From contig NZ_JADPJI010000008.1 in NCBI RefSeq assembly GCF_023073355.1, positions 434,001-498,000 of the forward strand: a DNA stretch of 64,000 nt, written 5' to 3'. How positions within the stretch are numbered: the first letter of the stretch is position 1; every line of letters begins with the position of its first letter. Below the pieces are notes generated by a model. The model was not told where the DNA came from and did not search any database. It saw nothing but the letters and a program-made list of their open reading frames with translations. Positions 1-8,183 of the stretch are shown here, piece after piece. The stretch is from Bradyrhizobium sp. 199. Lineage in GTDB: Bacteria; Pseudomonadota; Alphaproteobacteria; Rhizobiales; Xanthobacteraceae. Position numbers and translations under genes: made by a program.

Positions 1-115
1 ATGGCCAGGCACCTGCAGCGCCCGCTGGTAGCCGGCTTGTCGTGATGCTTGCGGCCTGCGGAGGCACCCGATAGCGCGGCTCGCTGCGGCGTCCGCCGGA
101 GCTGGTGATGCGATC

Positions 116-715
116 CTAACGCCGAAGGCCGCCCAAGGCGGGCGACTCGCCGGGCAGCATCGACGAGTTGATGTCGCTATCCATGCGTCCCGATTGCTGC
201 TGGATGAAACCGGCGCCGAACGACAGGCTGAGATTGGAGGTCGGCTTGAATTCGACCCCCGCGAACGCGCCATAGCCGGGCGCGGCGCTGGAGGTGAGCG
301 GCGCGAGCGAGCTGCCGATACCGCCGTTGTATTTCAGCGTGTCGAAGCCGGCAAAGAACGTGACCGGCATGCCGCCCGAGATTTTGGTGTTGTAACCGAA
401 CGCCGTGCTATCAAAGGAGAGCGCGCTGAAATTGCCGGCCGAACCGGCCTGCTTGAAACCATTCAAACCCAAATTGCCGCGTTCGCTGCCGACGAAGAAA
501 CCATTCGCCGTGCTGGTGCGCCAATCCGCATCGCCGGCATTGAAGCTCGTGAAGTTGCCGTAGGCGTCGGAACTCTGCCCGGGTCCGCTGCCGAGGCCAA
601 AAGGCCCGCCGGGGATCCAATATCGCAGCGGCGCGACCTGCGCATGGACCGGCTCTCCGCCGAGACAGAGCACCGCGAGAGCTGCAAAAGCACATGAACG
701 CGCAAGGTTGAACAT
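116..715 (-). CDS. Putative outer-membrane beta-barrel protein
   Basis: The 199-residue product begins with a clear Sec signal peptide (hydrophobic stretch at residues 5-20, probable cleavage after VHA-Q at about 25). The rest is rich in Gly, Ser, Asn and aromatic residues in alternating patterns such as PVTFFAGFDTLKY and NLSLSFGAGF, as expected for beta strands of a small outer-membrane protein. There are no cysteines after the signal region and no catalytic motif. It is convergent with nothing obvious, and the 115 bases to the window edge hold no gene I can support. The family is not identified; a secreted porin-like or autotransporter-barrel fragment is the best description. Confidence 0.65.
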   Translation of the reverse strand: MFNLARSCAFAALAVLCLGGEPVHAQVAPLRYWIPGGPFGLGSGPGQSSDAYGNFTSFNAGDADWRTSTANGFFVGSERGNLGLNGFKQAGSAGNFSALSFDSTAFGYNTKISGGMPVTFFAGFDTLKYNGGIGSSLAPLTSSAAPGYGAFAGVEFKPTSNLSLSFGAGFIQQQSGRMDSDINSSMLPGESPALGGLRR

Positions 716-825
716 TCAGATTACCGTCCATAATTTCGCAAATTATAGTCCCCGAACATCATCAATGCCAGCGGAGTGACCGCGCCGGCGTCACTGCCGC
801 AGGTCTCCCCGGGGAACAGCACCGA

Positions 826-1653
826 ATGCCGCACGATCCATTGCTCACCCGCCTGACGTCCGTTCTTGCCGAAGTCCCGGGGGTTCAGGCCATCGTGCTC
901 GGCGGCTCACGCGCGCGGGGCAGCGCGCACGCTGCGTCGGACTACGATATCGGCCTCTATTTCAGGACGGCGATTCCGCTGCATACCGAACGGCTGCTGG
1001 CCGCCGCTGAGGGCATTGCCGACGATCCCGCCGCCACGGCCGTGACCCCGGTGGGAGAATGGGGCCAGTGGATCGTCGGCGGCGCATGGCTGTCGGTGGA
1101 GGGCCGCAAGGTCGACCTGCTCTACCGGAACGCAGACGCGGTCGAGGCCGTCATGGAATCCTGCGGCGCCGGCGTGGTCACCATGGACTACCAGCCCGGC
1201 CATCCGCACGGCTTCTGCTCGGCGATCTGGATGGGCGAGATCGCGTATTGTCAGCCTCTGCGCGATCCGAACGGCCTGATCGCCCGGCTGAAATCAATCG
1301 CGCTGCCCTATCCGCCACCACTGCGCGCGGCGCTGGTCCGGCGCTTCCAGTGGGAAATCTCGTTTGGTGTCGAGAATGCGGAGCTCGCGGTGGCGCGCGG
1401 CGAGCAGACCCATGTCGCCGGATGCCTCTACAGGTCGCTCGCCTGCATCGCGCAGGTGCTGTTCGCGCTCAACGAGCGCTATCTCATCAACGAAAAGGGC
1501 GCGCTCCAGGAGGCCGCCCGTCTGCCGGTGACCATTCCACATCTGGCGGAGCGGACTGACGATGTCTGGCGGCTGATCGGCGATGGCGCCCTTGCGCCCG
1601 CCTGTGAACTCTTGCGCAAGATCGACCAGCAGCTGAAGGTGCTGTCCCAATGA
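826..1653 (+). CDS. Nucleotidyltransferase-domain protein
   Basis: The N-terminal half shows the DNA polymerase-beta-like nucleotidyltransferase signature: a GGSRARGSA motif at about residues 26-34, then DYDIGLYF at about 40-47, giving the D-x-D metal pair. A later Asp lies in KVDLLYR (about 99-105). The C-terminal half is helical and resembles the substrate-binding part of aminoglycoside or kanamycin nucleotidyltransferase-like proteins. At 275 residues it is longer than the minimal MNT toxin-antitoxin proteins, and no HEPN partner lies beside it. Substrate unknown. Its stop codon overlaps the start of the degraded enoyl-CoA hydratase gene that follows, so the two were once translationally coupled. 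Confidence 0.75.
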   Translation: MPHDPLLTRLTSVLAEVPGVQAIVLGGSRARGSAHAASDYDIGLYFRTAIPLHTERLLAAAEGIADDPAATAVTPVGEWGQWIVGGAWLSVEGRKVDLLYRNADAVEAVMESCGAGVVTMDYQPGHPHGFCSAIWMGEIAYCQPLRDPNGLIARLKSIALPYPPPLRAALVRRFQWEISFGVENAELAVARGEQTHVAGCLYRSLACIAQVLFALNERYLINEKGALQEAARLPVTIPHLAERTDDVWRLIGDGALAPACELLRKIDQQLKVLSQ

Positions 1654-2040
1654 ACATGCAGAGCCCGGTGGCATCTGACGGCCCCGTCGTCTACGAACGT
1701 GTCGACGACATCGGCCGCATCACGCTGCGCCGCCCGCCTCAATGCGCTGGGCCTCGAGATGATCCGCGCGGTGGTCGCGGCGTTGCGCCGCGCGGCCGAC
1801 GTTGACGGCGCACGCGTCGTCGTGCTGGACAGCGCGATTTCAAAACGCTTTCGGCGGCGCAATTCTCCGCCAAATCGGCCACGGTGCTGCGGATGGGCCT
1901 CGCCGCCTTCATGCGCCAAGTTGATCTGGACTGTCGACGCAGCGCAAGCGCCGTGGACGATTTCTGCAACGTCGCGACGTCGGATGAGGCGCAGGAGGGC
2001 TTGCGGGCGTTCGTGGAGAAGCGGCCGCCGAATGGTGAAG
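1650..2040 (+). pseudogene. Degraded enoyl-CoA hydratase/isomerase gene
   Basis: The ATG at 1650 overlaps the previous stop and opens a typical crotonase N-terminus (VVYERVDDIGRITLRRP). The match then jumps frame near 1737 (RLNALGLEMIRAVVAALR, ending VVVLDSA) and jumps back near 1835, where a typical C-terminus follows (RMGLAAFMRQVDLD, then EAQEGLRAFVEKRPP). The middle of the protein, about 110 residues including the oxyanion-hole segments, is missing. With two frame changes and a central deletion no active enzyme can be made. The remnant runs into the convergent gene downstream. The call rests on recognised family motifs, not on an alignment. Confidence 0.75.
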
Positions 2041-2050
2041 CCGGCAGCGT

Positions 2051-2686
2051 TCAGGCAGTTCTGTCGAGAGTGGACGACGTATCGGCCGGTGGATATTTCG
2101 TCACCGGCACCACGAACGATTTGGTGCCGACCTGGTAGATGACCTTGCCGTTCTGTCCGTCATCGGTTGCGATCTGCGCCTGCCCGAACATGATGACGTT
2201 CTTGTAGACGGAGCCGGTGCCCTGGCGGGTGACGCCATCCGTGGTGACGCTGACCTGCGCTTCCTTGCCGTTGACGGCAAGCACCTTGAAGCTCGCGCTC
2301 TTGCCGTTGGCGGGAGAATAGCCGCCCCAGCTTCCCATGAGGCGGCTGTCGGAAGCCGGCGGGGCTTGCTTCTCGAGGTTTGCGGTCTGCTTGCCGGCGC
2401 CGCCGAAAGAGAACAGCATCACCATGTTCTTGCCGTCCTTGGTGCCGACCGTGACCCCACCGAAGGTAATGAGCGTGCCCTGGACTTCGGCAAAGCCGCG
2501 CTCGGTATGCCCGTTATGGGTGTACTCGACCTGCGCCCGGGCACCGCGGATGTTCACGACCTTGAAACCGACGGGCTGGTTGTTGCCCACCCAATTGCCC
2601 TTCCAGTCGCCGACCAGAGCACTCTGGTGATACAGGCGCTCGTTGGCGGGCGAAATCTGGTTGGTGCTCGATGAGACGATGGCCAT
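2051..2686 (-). CDS. Conserved hypothetical protein with two tandem beta repeats
   Basis: The 211-residue protein contains two copies of a module of about 70 residues. Copy 1 starts at LVGDWKGNW (about 24) and copy 2 at LMGSWGGY (about 115). Each continues with a pattern of the type FKV-x-x-(I/V)-x-G-x-x-A-Q-V and ends in a beta-hairpin-like GTxxTxFGGxxV or KNVIMFGQAQI stretch. There is no signal peptide, membrane segment or cysteine cluster. The spaced strands and glycine turns suggest a lipocalin- or calycin-like beta fold, which is inference. Function unknown. The 3' end overlaps the tail of the convergent hydratase remnant. Confidence 0.6.
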   Translation of the reverse strand: MAIVSSSTNQISPANERLYHQSALVGDWKGNWVGNNQPVGFKVVNIRGARAQVEYTHNGHTERGFAEVQGTLITFGGVTVGTKDGKNMVMLFSFGGAGKQTANLEKQAPPASDSRLMGSWGGYSPANGKSASFKVLAVNGKEAQVSVTTDGVTRQGTGSVYKNVIMFGQAQIATDDGQNGKVIYQVGTKSFVVPVTKYPPADTSSTLDRTA

Positions 2687-2851
2687 TGGAGTGCTCGGTG
2701 GACGAGTTCGATGAACCCGCGCGTTCGCCCAGCAATGTCACGGGCTGGAAACGGACAGAAACCCGACTGATTAGGGCCATGCACCGGTTAACGAGCGGTT
2801 AATTCAACCGCCGGACGAGATGAGGCGGAAGGTCCCAACGGGAGTGCCCTG

Positions 2852-3715
2852 TCAGCGGCCCCAGCGGTCTGACCAGATTTTCTCCCCGATCAGGCAATTG
2901 ACGCGTGGCTCCTTGTCGGCGACCCGCATCGTGGGGCGCTCCGGCGTGCGGCCGGCGACCTCCATCAGCAGCTTGGTGCGGATCGCTTCCTTGAACTTGT
3001 TGCGGTCCTTGATCGTGATGACGAAGGAGCCGGGACCGCCGATGACGCAGTCCTCGTAGTAGAAATCGAGATTGTCGATATCCATGGTCGAATAGGACGG
3101 CTCCTTGACCATGATCGGCAGGCCGTTGATGACGACGCCCTTCTCCAGCGCGGCGTCTCGCGCCACCGTGACCGGGCCGCCATTGTTGTTGGGGCCGTCG
3201 CCGGAAACGTCGATCACGCGGCGCAAGCCCCGATAGGGATCCTCATCGAACAGCGGCATCGCGAAAGTGATCGCGCCGGAGATCGAGGTGCGCGAGGCGC
3301 GTCGGATCGGCGTCTTCATGATCTCGGCGGCGACCGCATCCGCCGTCTCCGGGCCGTCGACCAGCCGCCAGGGAATGATGATCTTCTGGTCGCTCGAGGC
3401 CGCCCACTCGAAATAGGTCACAGCGATCCGGCCGTTCGGACCGAGCTTGAGGGCCTGGAGGAACTCCTTCGACTGGATCGCTTGCGCATAGCCCTCGCGC
3501 TGGATCGCGAGCTCGTCCATGTCCATGGAGTAGGACACGTCGACCGCGAGGATCAGCTCGACGTCGACCGTCTGCGCGTCTCTGTCGCCCGCAAGTCGCT
3601 GCGCCTGATGTTTGGGCGGTTCGAATTTCGGCCCTGGTGCCGCGACGCCCGCGACGTCCCCTCCGGCAAACATGCCGGCAACCAACACAGCCCCGATCGA
3701 GAACAGCAAGCGCAT
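2852..3715 (-). CDS. DUF1194 / von Willebrand factor A-domain protein, secreted
   Basis: I start the gene at the internal ATG (3715), which opens a good signal peptide (MRLLFSIGAVLVAGMFAG); an in-frame ATG 45 bases upstream would place charged residues before it. After the signal comes a VWA fold with the MIDAS motif DVSYSMD, a second metal-site Thr/Ser region (SRTSISGAI) and a DVSGDGPNNNGG loop, all typical of DUF1194 proteins. Such proteins are periplasmic and thought to mediate metal-dependent protein contacts; no partner AAA+ or TM protein is adjacent. About 287 residues. Ligand unknown. Confidence 0.85.
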   Translation of the reverse strand: MRLLFSIGAVLVAGMFAGGDVAGVAAPGPKFEPPKHQAQRLAGDRDAQTVDVELILAVDVSYSMDMDELAIQREGYAQAIQSKEFLQALKLGPNGRIAVTYFEWAASSDQKIIIPWRLVDGPETADAVAAEIMKTPIRRASRTSISGAITFAMPLFDEDPYRGLRRVIDVSGDGPNNNGGPVTVARDAALEKGVVINGLPIMVKEPSYSTMDIDNLDFYYEDCVIGGPGSFVITIKDRNKFKEAIRTKLLMEVAGRTPERPTMRVADKEPRVNCLIGEKIWSDRWGR

Positions 3716-4018
3716 CGCAGCCTCCCGTCGTATGACGCGATGGTGACATGCAATCGCCAAGCCGCAAAGGGCGAAGATCGCTTGCGCTTCACATTCGAGT
3801 TAAGAGGCTGCAAGTTAAGAAGCTGCGACCCGCGAAGCTGCGTTTTCGAATGTGCGCGCCTTGCGCAAAGCTGCCGCCGTGTTGCCACGCTCGCGCCGCT
3901 GGACACGCCCGGTCGCTCGCATCATCGGGCTCCCGGCGCACCAAGCCGGAACGACAAGCCGCGGGACAGAACTCCCCGCCCACTTGTCCGGCACGATTTC
4001 CATGCTAGGTTGGGCGCA
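3716..4018. other. Intergenic region without a supported gene
   Basis: The stretch between the DUF1194 gene and the fluoride riboswitch contains only weak, overlapping reading frames with no recognisable protein features. It must hold the promoters of the two divergent units, but I cannot point to one. Confidence 0.5.
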
Positions 4019-4090
4019 CAGATGGGGATGGAGTCCCCCCGAGAACCGCCCTCCGGTCAATGACCGTGGTGGGCTGATGACTCCTGCTTG
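4019..4090 (+). promoter_or_regulatory. Fluoride riboswitch (crcB motif)
   Basis: The sequence has the conserved blocks of the crcB RNA motif: a GGGGATGGAGTCCCCC stem-loop at about 4024-4039, an AACCGCC segment at 4044-4050, and GGGCTGATGACTCCTGC at about 4071-4087. The conserved GATGG-GT and CTGATGACTCCT elements are where expected. It lies upstream of two crcB genes, the classic target of this riboswitch. A 13-bp inverted repeat (4092-4118) and then an intrinsic terminator follow, a plausible expression platform in which fluoride binding prevents termination. Motif and context agree; the platform mechanism is inferred. Confidence 0.9.
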
Positions 4091-4137
4091 AGCAGAGGCA
4101 ATCATTGATTGCCTCTGCCTTCGGCGGGAGCATGGAC

Positions 4138-4162
4138 AAACCCGCCACTGGCGGGTTTTTTG
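4138..4162 (+). terminator. Intrinsic terminator downstream of fluoride aptamer
   Basis: A CCCGCC-ACT-GGCGGG hairpin (4141-4155) is followed at once by a run of six T. It sits between the riboswitch and the first gene of the fluoride operon, so it is probably the switchable terminator rather than the end of an upstream transcript. Confidence 0.8.
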
Positions 4163-4196
4163 TTGTCTGGTGCAAAGGCCAGGAGAAGACGACGAC

Positions 4197-5405
4197 GTGG
4201 CGACGACGACACCGAATGCCGAGCGTGCGGGGCTGCCCAGGGGAATCTGGATGCTCGGCTTCGTCTCGATGCTGATGGACATCTCCTCCGAGATGATCCA
4301 CGCGCTGCTGCCGATCTATCTGGTCACCGTGCTCGGCGCTTCGACGCTCACCGTCGGCTTCATCGAAGGTATTGCGGAGGCGACGGCCTCGATCACCAAG
4401 ATCTTTTCCGGCGCGCTGTCCGACTGGCTCGGCCGTCGCAAGCTGCTCGCAGCACTCGGCTACGGACTCGCCGCGCTGACAAAACCGCTATTCCCGCTCG
4501 CGCCCAGCGTCGGATGGCTGGTGGCGGCGCGCTTCATCGACCGCGTCGGCAAGGGCATCCGCGGCGCGCCGCGCGATGCGCTGATCGCCGATATCGCTCC
4601 CGTCGGCCTGCGTGGGGCAAGCTTTGGCCTTCGCCAATCGCTCGACACCATCGGCGCCTTCCTCGGGCCGCTCCTGGCGATCGGCCTGATGTGGTGGACG
4701 GCCGACAATTTTGCCGCGGTGTTCTTAGTGGCGGTGCTGCCGGCCTTCCTGTCCTTCGGCTTGATCGCGTTCGCGGTGAGCGAGCCGGAGCCGGAGCCGA
4801 GCCGGGAGCGTGCAAAGAATCCGCTCAATCTCGCCGCAATGCGGCAGCTTGGAACAGTCTATTGGCGTGTTGTGGCCGTCGGCGTCGTCTTCACGCTCGC
4901 GCGCTTCAGCGAGGCCTTTTTGATCCTGCGCGCACAGAACATCGGGCTCAGCGCGATGTGGGTGCCGGCGGTGCTGGTGCTGATGAACATCGCCTACGCG
5001 CTGTCGGCCTATCCAGCCGGCGTGCTCTCGGACCGCATCAACCGGACTGGCCTGCTCGCGCTTGGGCTCGTCTTCCTTGCCGGGGCCGATCTGGCGCTGG
5101 CACTGCTGCCGAGGCTTGGCGGCGTCGCGCTCGGGGTCGTGCTGTGGGGTCTGCACATGGGACTGACGCAGGGCCTGCTCTCGGCCCTCGTCGCCGACGC
5201 CGCACCGCCGAACCTGCGCGGGACTGCGTTCGGCTATTTCAACCTGTTCACCGGGCTCGCCTTGCTGGCCGCGAGCGTGATCGCGGGCGCGCTGTGGGAC
5301 GTCTACGGTCCGGCCGGAACGTTCCTTGCGGGGCTTGGCTTCGCACTGGTTTCGCTTCTGGGGCTGCTCGCCGTCGGAAATGGTCTGGCTGCGGAGGATA
5401 AATGA
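4197..5405 (+). CDS. MFS transporter of the fluoride-responsive operon
   Basis: About 402 residues with 12 predicted membrane helices. The MFS signature between helices 2 and 3 is present as GALSDWLGRRKL, with a repeat-like GVLSDRINRTG in the second half. I prefer the GTG at 4197, which has AGGAG 11 bases upstream; an earlier in-frame GTG (4170) lacks a ribosome site. It is the first gene after the riboswitch and is followed 19 bases later by crcB, so fluoride probably controls its expression. The helix-2 region MLMDISSEMIHALLPIYL is typical of a conserved subgroup of MFS proteins of unknown substrate. A role in fluoride or weak-acid export is inferred from position only. Confidence 0.8.
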   Translation: MATTTPNAERAGLPRGIWMLGFVSMLMDISSEMIHALLPIYLVTVLGASTLTVGFIEGIAEATASITKIFSGALSDWLGRRKLLAALGYGLAALTKPLFPLAPSVGWLVAARFIDRVGKGIRGAPRDALIADIAPVGLRGASFGLRQSLDTIGAFLGPLLAIGLMWWTADNFAAVFLVAVLPAFLSFGLIAFAVSEPEPEPSRERAKNPLNLAAMRQLGTVYWRVVAVGVVFTLARFSEAFLILRAQNIGLSAMWVPAVLVLMNIAYALSAYPAGVLSDRINRTGLLALGLVFLAGADLALALLPRLGGVALGVVLWGLHMGLTQGLLSALVADAAPPNLRGTAFGYFNLFTGLALLAASVIAGALWDVYGPAGTFLAGLGFALVSLLGLLAVGNGLAAEDK

Positions 5406-5424
5406 TGACGGGAGGCAGTTCATC

Positions 5425-5814
5425 GTGCTGAGCGGAGCAATCGCGATCGTGATCGGGAGCGCCCTGGGCGGCTGCGCCCGCTATTTCGTCTCCGGTGCGA
5501 TCGCGCGGCGGCTGGGCGAAACGTTTCCGTGGGGCACCCTGACCATCAACATCACCGGCGCCTTCCTGATCGGCATTTTCGGCGCGCTGGCGACCCATCC
5601 CGGCTCGGCCTTCGCCGCACCCAATCCATGGCTGTTCGCAGTGACCGGTTTTCTCGGCTGCTACACCACGGTGTCCTCGTTCAGCCTGCAAACGCTGACA
5701 CTCGCGCGAAGCGGCGAGCCGATGCATGCGCTCGGCAATATCGTGTTCTCGGTCGGACTGTGCCTTGCCGCCGTCGGTTGCGGCTTCCTCCTTGCGGACG
5801 GCGTGGGAGGCTAG
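5425..5814 (+). CDS. crcB: Fluoride channel CrcB/Fluc, first copy
   Basis: A protein of about 129 residues with four hydrophobic helices and CrcB hallmarks: GGCARYF near the N-terminus, TLTINITGAFLIG in helix 2 and GFLGCYTTVSSFS in helix 3, which lines the fluoride pore (TTxSxFS motif). The GTG at 5425 has GGAGG nine bases upstream, which decides the start. Fluc channels work as antiparallel dimers and export F- passively. A second crcB lies 6 bases downstream, so the two may form a heterodimer as in bacteria with paired crcB genes. Confidence 0.92.
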   Translation: MLSGAIAIVIGSALGGCARYFVSGAIARRLGETFPWGTLTINITGAFLIGIFGALATHPGSAFAAPNPWLFAVTGFLGCYTTVSSFSLQTLTLARSGEPMHALGNIVFSVGLCLAAVGCGFLLADGVGG

Positions 5815-5820
5815 GGGTCG

Positions 5821-6249
5821 ATGAAGTCGCCCTCCTCCGCCGAGCGCCGGCGCACTGCGACGCTCTATGCCTGGGTTGCCGCGGGCAGCATCGTCGGTGG
5901 TCTGACGCGTTATCTGGTCGGGCTCGCGCTCGACACCGGATCGGGCTTTCCCTTGGCGACGCTGTTCATCAACGCGACGGGCTCGTTGATCATCGGCTTC
6001 TACGCGACGCTGACCGGCCCCGACGGCCGCATGCTGGCGCGGCCCGAGCACCGGCAGTTCGTCATGACCGGTTTCTGCGGCGGCTACACCACCTTTTCGA
6101 CCTTCAGCCTCGAGACCTTCCGCCTGTTCCACGGCGGCATGAAATATACCGCGCTCGCCTACATCGCCGCATCCGTGATCTGCTGGCTGGTGGCGGTGTG
6201 GATCGGCCATATGATGGCGAGCCGCTACAACCGCTTGACAAGGAGCTGA
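5821..6249 (+). CDS. crcB: Fluoride channel CrcB/Fluc, second copy
   Basis: 142 residues with four membrane helices and the Fluc motifs GGLTRYLVG, LFINATGSLIIGF and GFCGGYTTFSTFSLE. It begins 6 bases after the first crcB and its stop overlaps the ribosome site (AGGAG) of the next gene. N-terminal charges differ between the two copies (KSPSSAERRR here, almost none in copy one), as expected for a pair fixed in opposite membrane topologies. The heterodimer is inference; each protein alone looks complete. Confidence 0.93.
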   Translation: MKSPSSAERRRTATLYAWVAAGSIVGGLTRYLVGLALDTGSGFPLATLFINATGSLIIGFYATLTGPDGRMLARPEHRQFVMTGFCGGYTTFSTFSLETFRLFHGGMKYTALAYIAASVICWLVAVWIGHMMASRYNRLTRS

Positions 6250-6251
6250 CC

Positions 6252-6593
6252 ATGCAAATCCCCGCTCAGGCAGTTTCGCTCCGGATCTTCATCGGCGAGA
6301 ACGACCATTGCGACGGCAAGCCGCTCTATGAAGCGATCGTCACGACGGCGCGCGAGCGGCACCTCGCCGGCGCAACCGTGCTGCGCGGGCCGATGGGGTT
6401 CGGCAAGTCTAGCCGGCTGCACACCTCGAAGATCCTGCGGCTCTCGGAAGACCTGCCGCTGCTGATCGAGATCGTCGACAGCGAGGACAACATCAACGCA
6501 TTCCTGCCCATCCTGGATGGCATGATGTCGAGCGGGCTGATCACCTTGGAGAAGGTGCAGGTTCTGCAATATGGTGCAAAGGCCGCGAGCTGA
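6252..6593 (+). CDS. DUF190 family protein
   Basis: 113 residues, soluble, matching the DUF190 pattern: LRIFIGENDHCDGKPLYEAIV at the start, then GATVLRGPMGFGKSS in the middle and LPLLIEIVDSEDNINAFLP near the end. The fold is PII/GlnB-like in solved members. DUF190 genes often accompany crcB, and the start here is 2 bases after the crcB stop, so it belongs to the fluoride operon. A regulatory or ligand-binding role for the channel is possible; no biochemical function is established that I know of. Confidence 0.88.
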   Translation: MQIPAQAVSLRIFIGENDHCDGKPLYEAIVTTARERHLAGATVLRGPMGFGKSSRLHTSKILRLSEDLPLLIEIVDSEDNINAFLPILDGMMSSGLITLEKVQVLQYGAKAAS

Positions 6594-6636
6594 GCGCCGC
6601 GGCTGCAACCCCAGCCCGCCGTGTCCGGGAGGCGGA

Positions 6637-6942
6637 ATGAACGACACTGTCACCAAGCCGAAGACGCGGACGAAGACCAAGGTCGAGCGGCCGAAGCTGC
6701 ACAAGGTCATCCTGATCAATGACGACTTCACGCCGCGCGAATTCGTCACCATGATCCTCAAGGCCGAGTTCCGCATGACGGAGGATCAGGCCTATAAGGT
6801 GATGATCACCGCCCACAAGCTTGGCGCCTGCGTCGTCGCCGTGTTCACCAAGGACGTCGCCGAGACCAAGGCAACGCGTGCCACCGACGCCGGCCGCGCC
6901 AAGGGCTATCCGCTGCTGTTCACGACCGAGCCGGAGGAGTAG
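6637..6942 (+). CDS. clpS: ClpS-family adaptor of ClpAP protease
   Basis: 101 residues. After a Lys/Thr-rich tail the ClpS core begins: LHKVILINDDFTPREFVTMIL contains the N-degron pocket residues (INDD), followed by AYKVMITAHKLGACVVAVFTKDVAETK. The family delivers N-end-rule substrates to ClpA. I start at the ATG at 6637, which has GGGAGG just upstream. It is 43 bases after the DUF190 gene on the same strand, so it may share the fluoride transcript. Alphaproteobacteria often carry two ClpS proteins; this looks like the shorter ClpS2 type, although I cannot confirm the subtype. Confidence 0.85.
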   Translation: MNDTVTKPKTRTKTKVERPKLHKVILINDDFTPREFVTMILKAEFRMTEDQAYKVMITAHKLGACVVAVFTKDVAETKATRATDAGRAKGYPLLFTTEPEE

Positions 6943-6945
6943 GGC

Positions 6946-8136
6946 TCAGCCGATCACCACCGGCGCCTCCTCCGTCAGCCCGTACACACGCTGCGCCTTG
7001 GAGAACCCCGCGATCGGGAATTCGCCGAGTTCGTGCCAGTCGTGACGGCAGACATTGGCAAAACCTTCCGAGGCGACGACGGTCCGTCCCAGGCGTCCTG
7101 TGATCTTCTCGAGCCTTGCGGCAAGATTGACGGCCGGTCCGATGCAGGTGAAGTCGAGACGGTTGCCACCGCCGATATTGCCATAGAGGATGTTGCCGAC
7201 GTGCAGCGCAACGCCGAAGCGGAAGCGCTCGATGACGTCGCCGACCGGAAACGCCAGCGCTTCGACGCTGGCACGTGATTCACGCGCGGCCTCCAGCACG
7301 CGCGCGCAGACATGCGCGGCATCGCCGACATATTCGTCGATCGGGAATACCGCGAGCAGGCCGTCGCCCATGAACTTCAGCACCTCGCCGCCATGGCCCC
7401 GGATCGCGGTGACCTGGCAGTCGAAATAGTGATTGAGGATCTGGACCACCGTCTCGGCCGGAAGCCGGTCCGACAACGCAGTGAAGCCGCGCAGGTCCGA
7501 CAGCCAGATCGCGGCCTGCATGGTATCGTTGTGGCCGCGGCGGATCTGGCCGCCGAGGATGCGCGCGCCGGCACGGTTGCCGACATAGGTGTCGAGCAGC
7601 ATCTCCGCAGTGCGGCGCAGGCTGATGATCTCGGCAACGCGCGCGAGCGGCGCAATGATGGTCCGGATCGCCGCGACGTCGTCGTCGCTGAAGCCGCCGG
7701 GCTGCCGCGTCATCCAGCTCGTCGCGTTGACCAAGCCGTCGAGGAATCGCAGCGGCACCGCGACATAGTCGGTCACGCCTTCGGCGCGCATGTCGTTGAT
7801 GATGGGAAACCGCTTGCTGCCGGGATCGTCGACACGCCCTCTGACCTCCAGCCCCTGCTCGAACACGATCCGAAGCGGACTCTGGGCGAACTCCGGCGAG
7901 TCCAGGACGTCGAATTCGACCGCGCCAACTTCGACCTGTTCGCCCTGCCGCCAAATGAAGTTGCGGCCGAATATTTCGGGGTGGAGCGTGCGGATGAAGA
8001 TGCCGAACCGCCACAGCGGCAGGCCGGCCGCGACCAGGCGCTCGCAGAAATCCGCGATCATCACCACCGGCTCTACCGACGACCAGGCGCCGTCGATCAG
8101 CCAGTTGGAGACGCGCTGAAGCTCGGAGCTGTTCAT
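6946..8136 (-). CDS. Class III adenylate/guanylate cyclase with N-terminal sensory region
   Basis: 396 residues. Residues 1-180 form a soluble, GAF-like region of unknown ligand. The class III cyclase domain covers about 200-390: metal-binding Asp214 in WLSDLRGFT, Asp258 in VLKFMGDGLLAVF, and a C-terminal GNRLDFTCIGPAVNLAARLE segment carrying base-recognition and transition-state residues. Both metal aspartates are present, so it should be active. No membrane helix is seen. It is convergent with clpS (3 bases apart). Cyclases of this layout are numerous in Bradyrhizobium. Product (cAMP or cGMP) is not settled by sequence alone. Confidence 0.87.
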   Translation of the reverse strand: MNSSELQRVSNWLIDGAWSSVEPVVMIADFCERLVAAGLPLWRFGIFIRTLHPEIFGRNFIWRQGEQVEVGAVEFDVLDSPEFAQSPLRIVFEQGLEVRGRVDDPGSKRFPIINDMRAEGVTDYVAVPLRFLDGLVNATSWMTRQPGGFSDDDVAAIRTIIAPLARVAEIISLRRTAEMLLDTYVGNRAGARILGGQIRRGHNDTMQAAIWLSDLRGFTALSDRLPAETVVQILNHYFDCQVTAIRGHGGEVLKFMGDGLLAVFPIDEYVGDAAHVCARVLEAARESRASVEALAFPVGDVIERFRFGVALHVGNILYGNIGGGNRLDFTCIGPAVNLAARLEKITGRLGRTVVASEGFANVCRHDWHELGEFPIAGFSKAQRVYGLTEEAPVVIG

Positions 8137-8183
8137 CGCCGCATTTGCAGGCGAAGTTGTGAGATCGTCAAGCTGCGCGGCGG

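Noticed and set aside
1..115. Gene fragment at the left edge
   Set aside because: No frame of the first 115 bases shows a recognisable protein end or start; too short to call.
4109..5401. Second plus-strand frame across the fluoride MFS gene
   Set aside because: Arg/Ala-rich shadow without membrane helices; the other frame encodes a 12-helix MFS protein.
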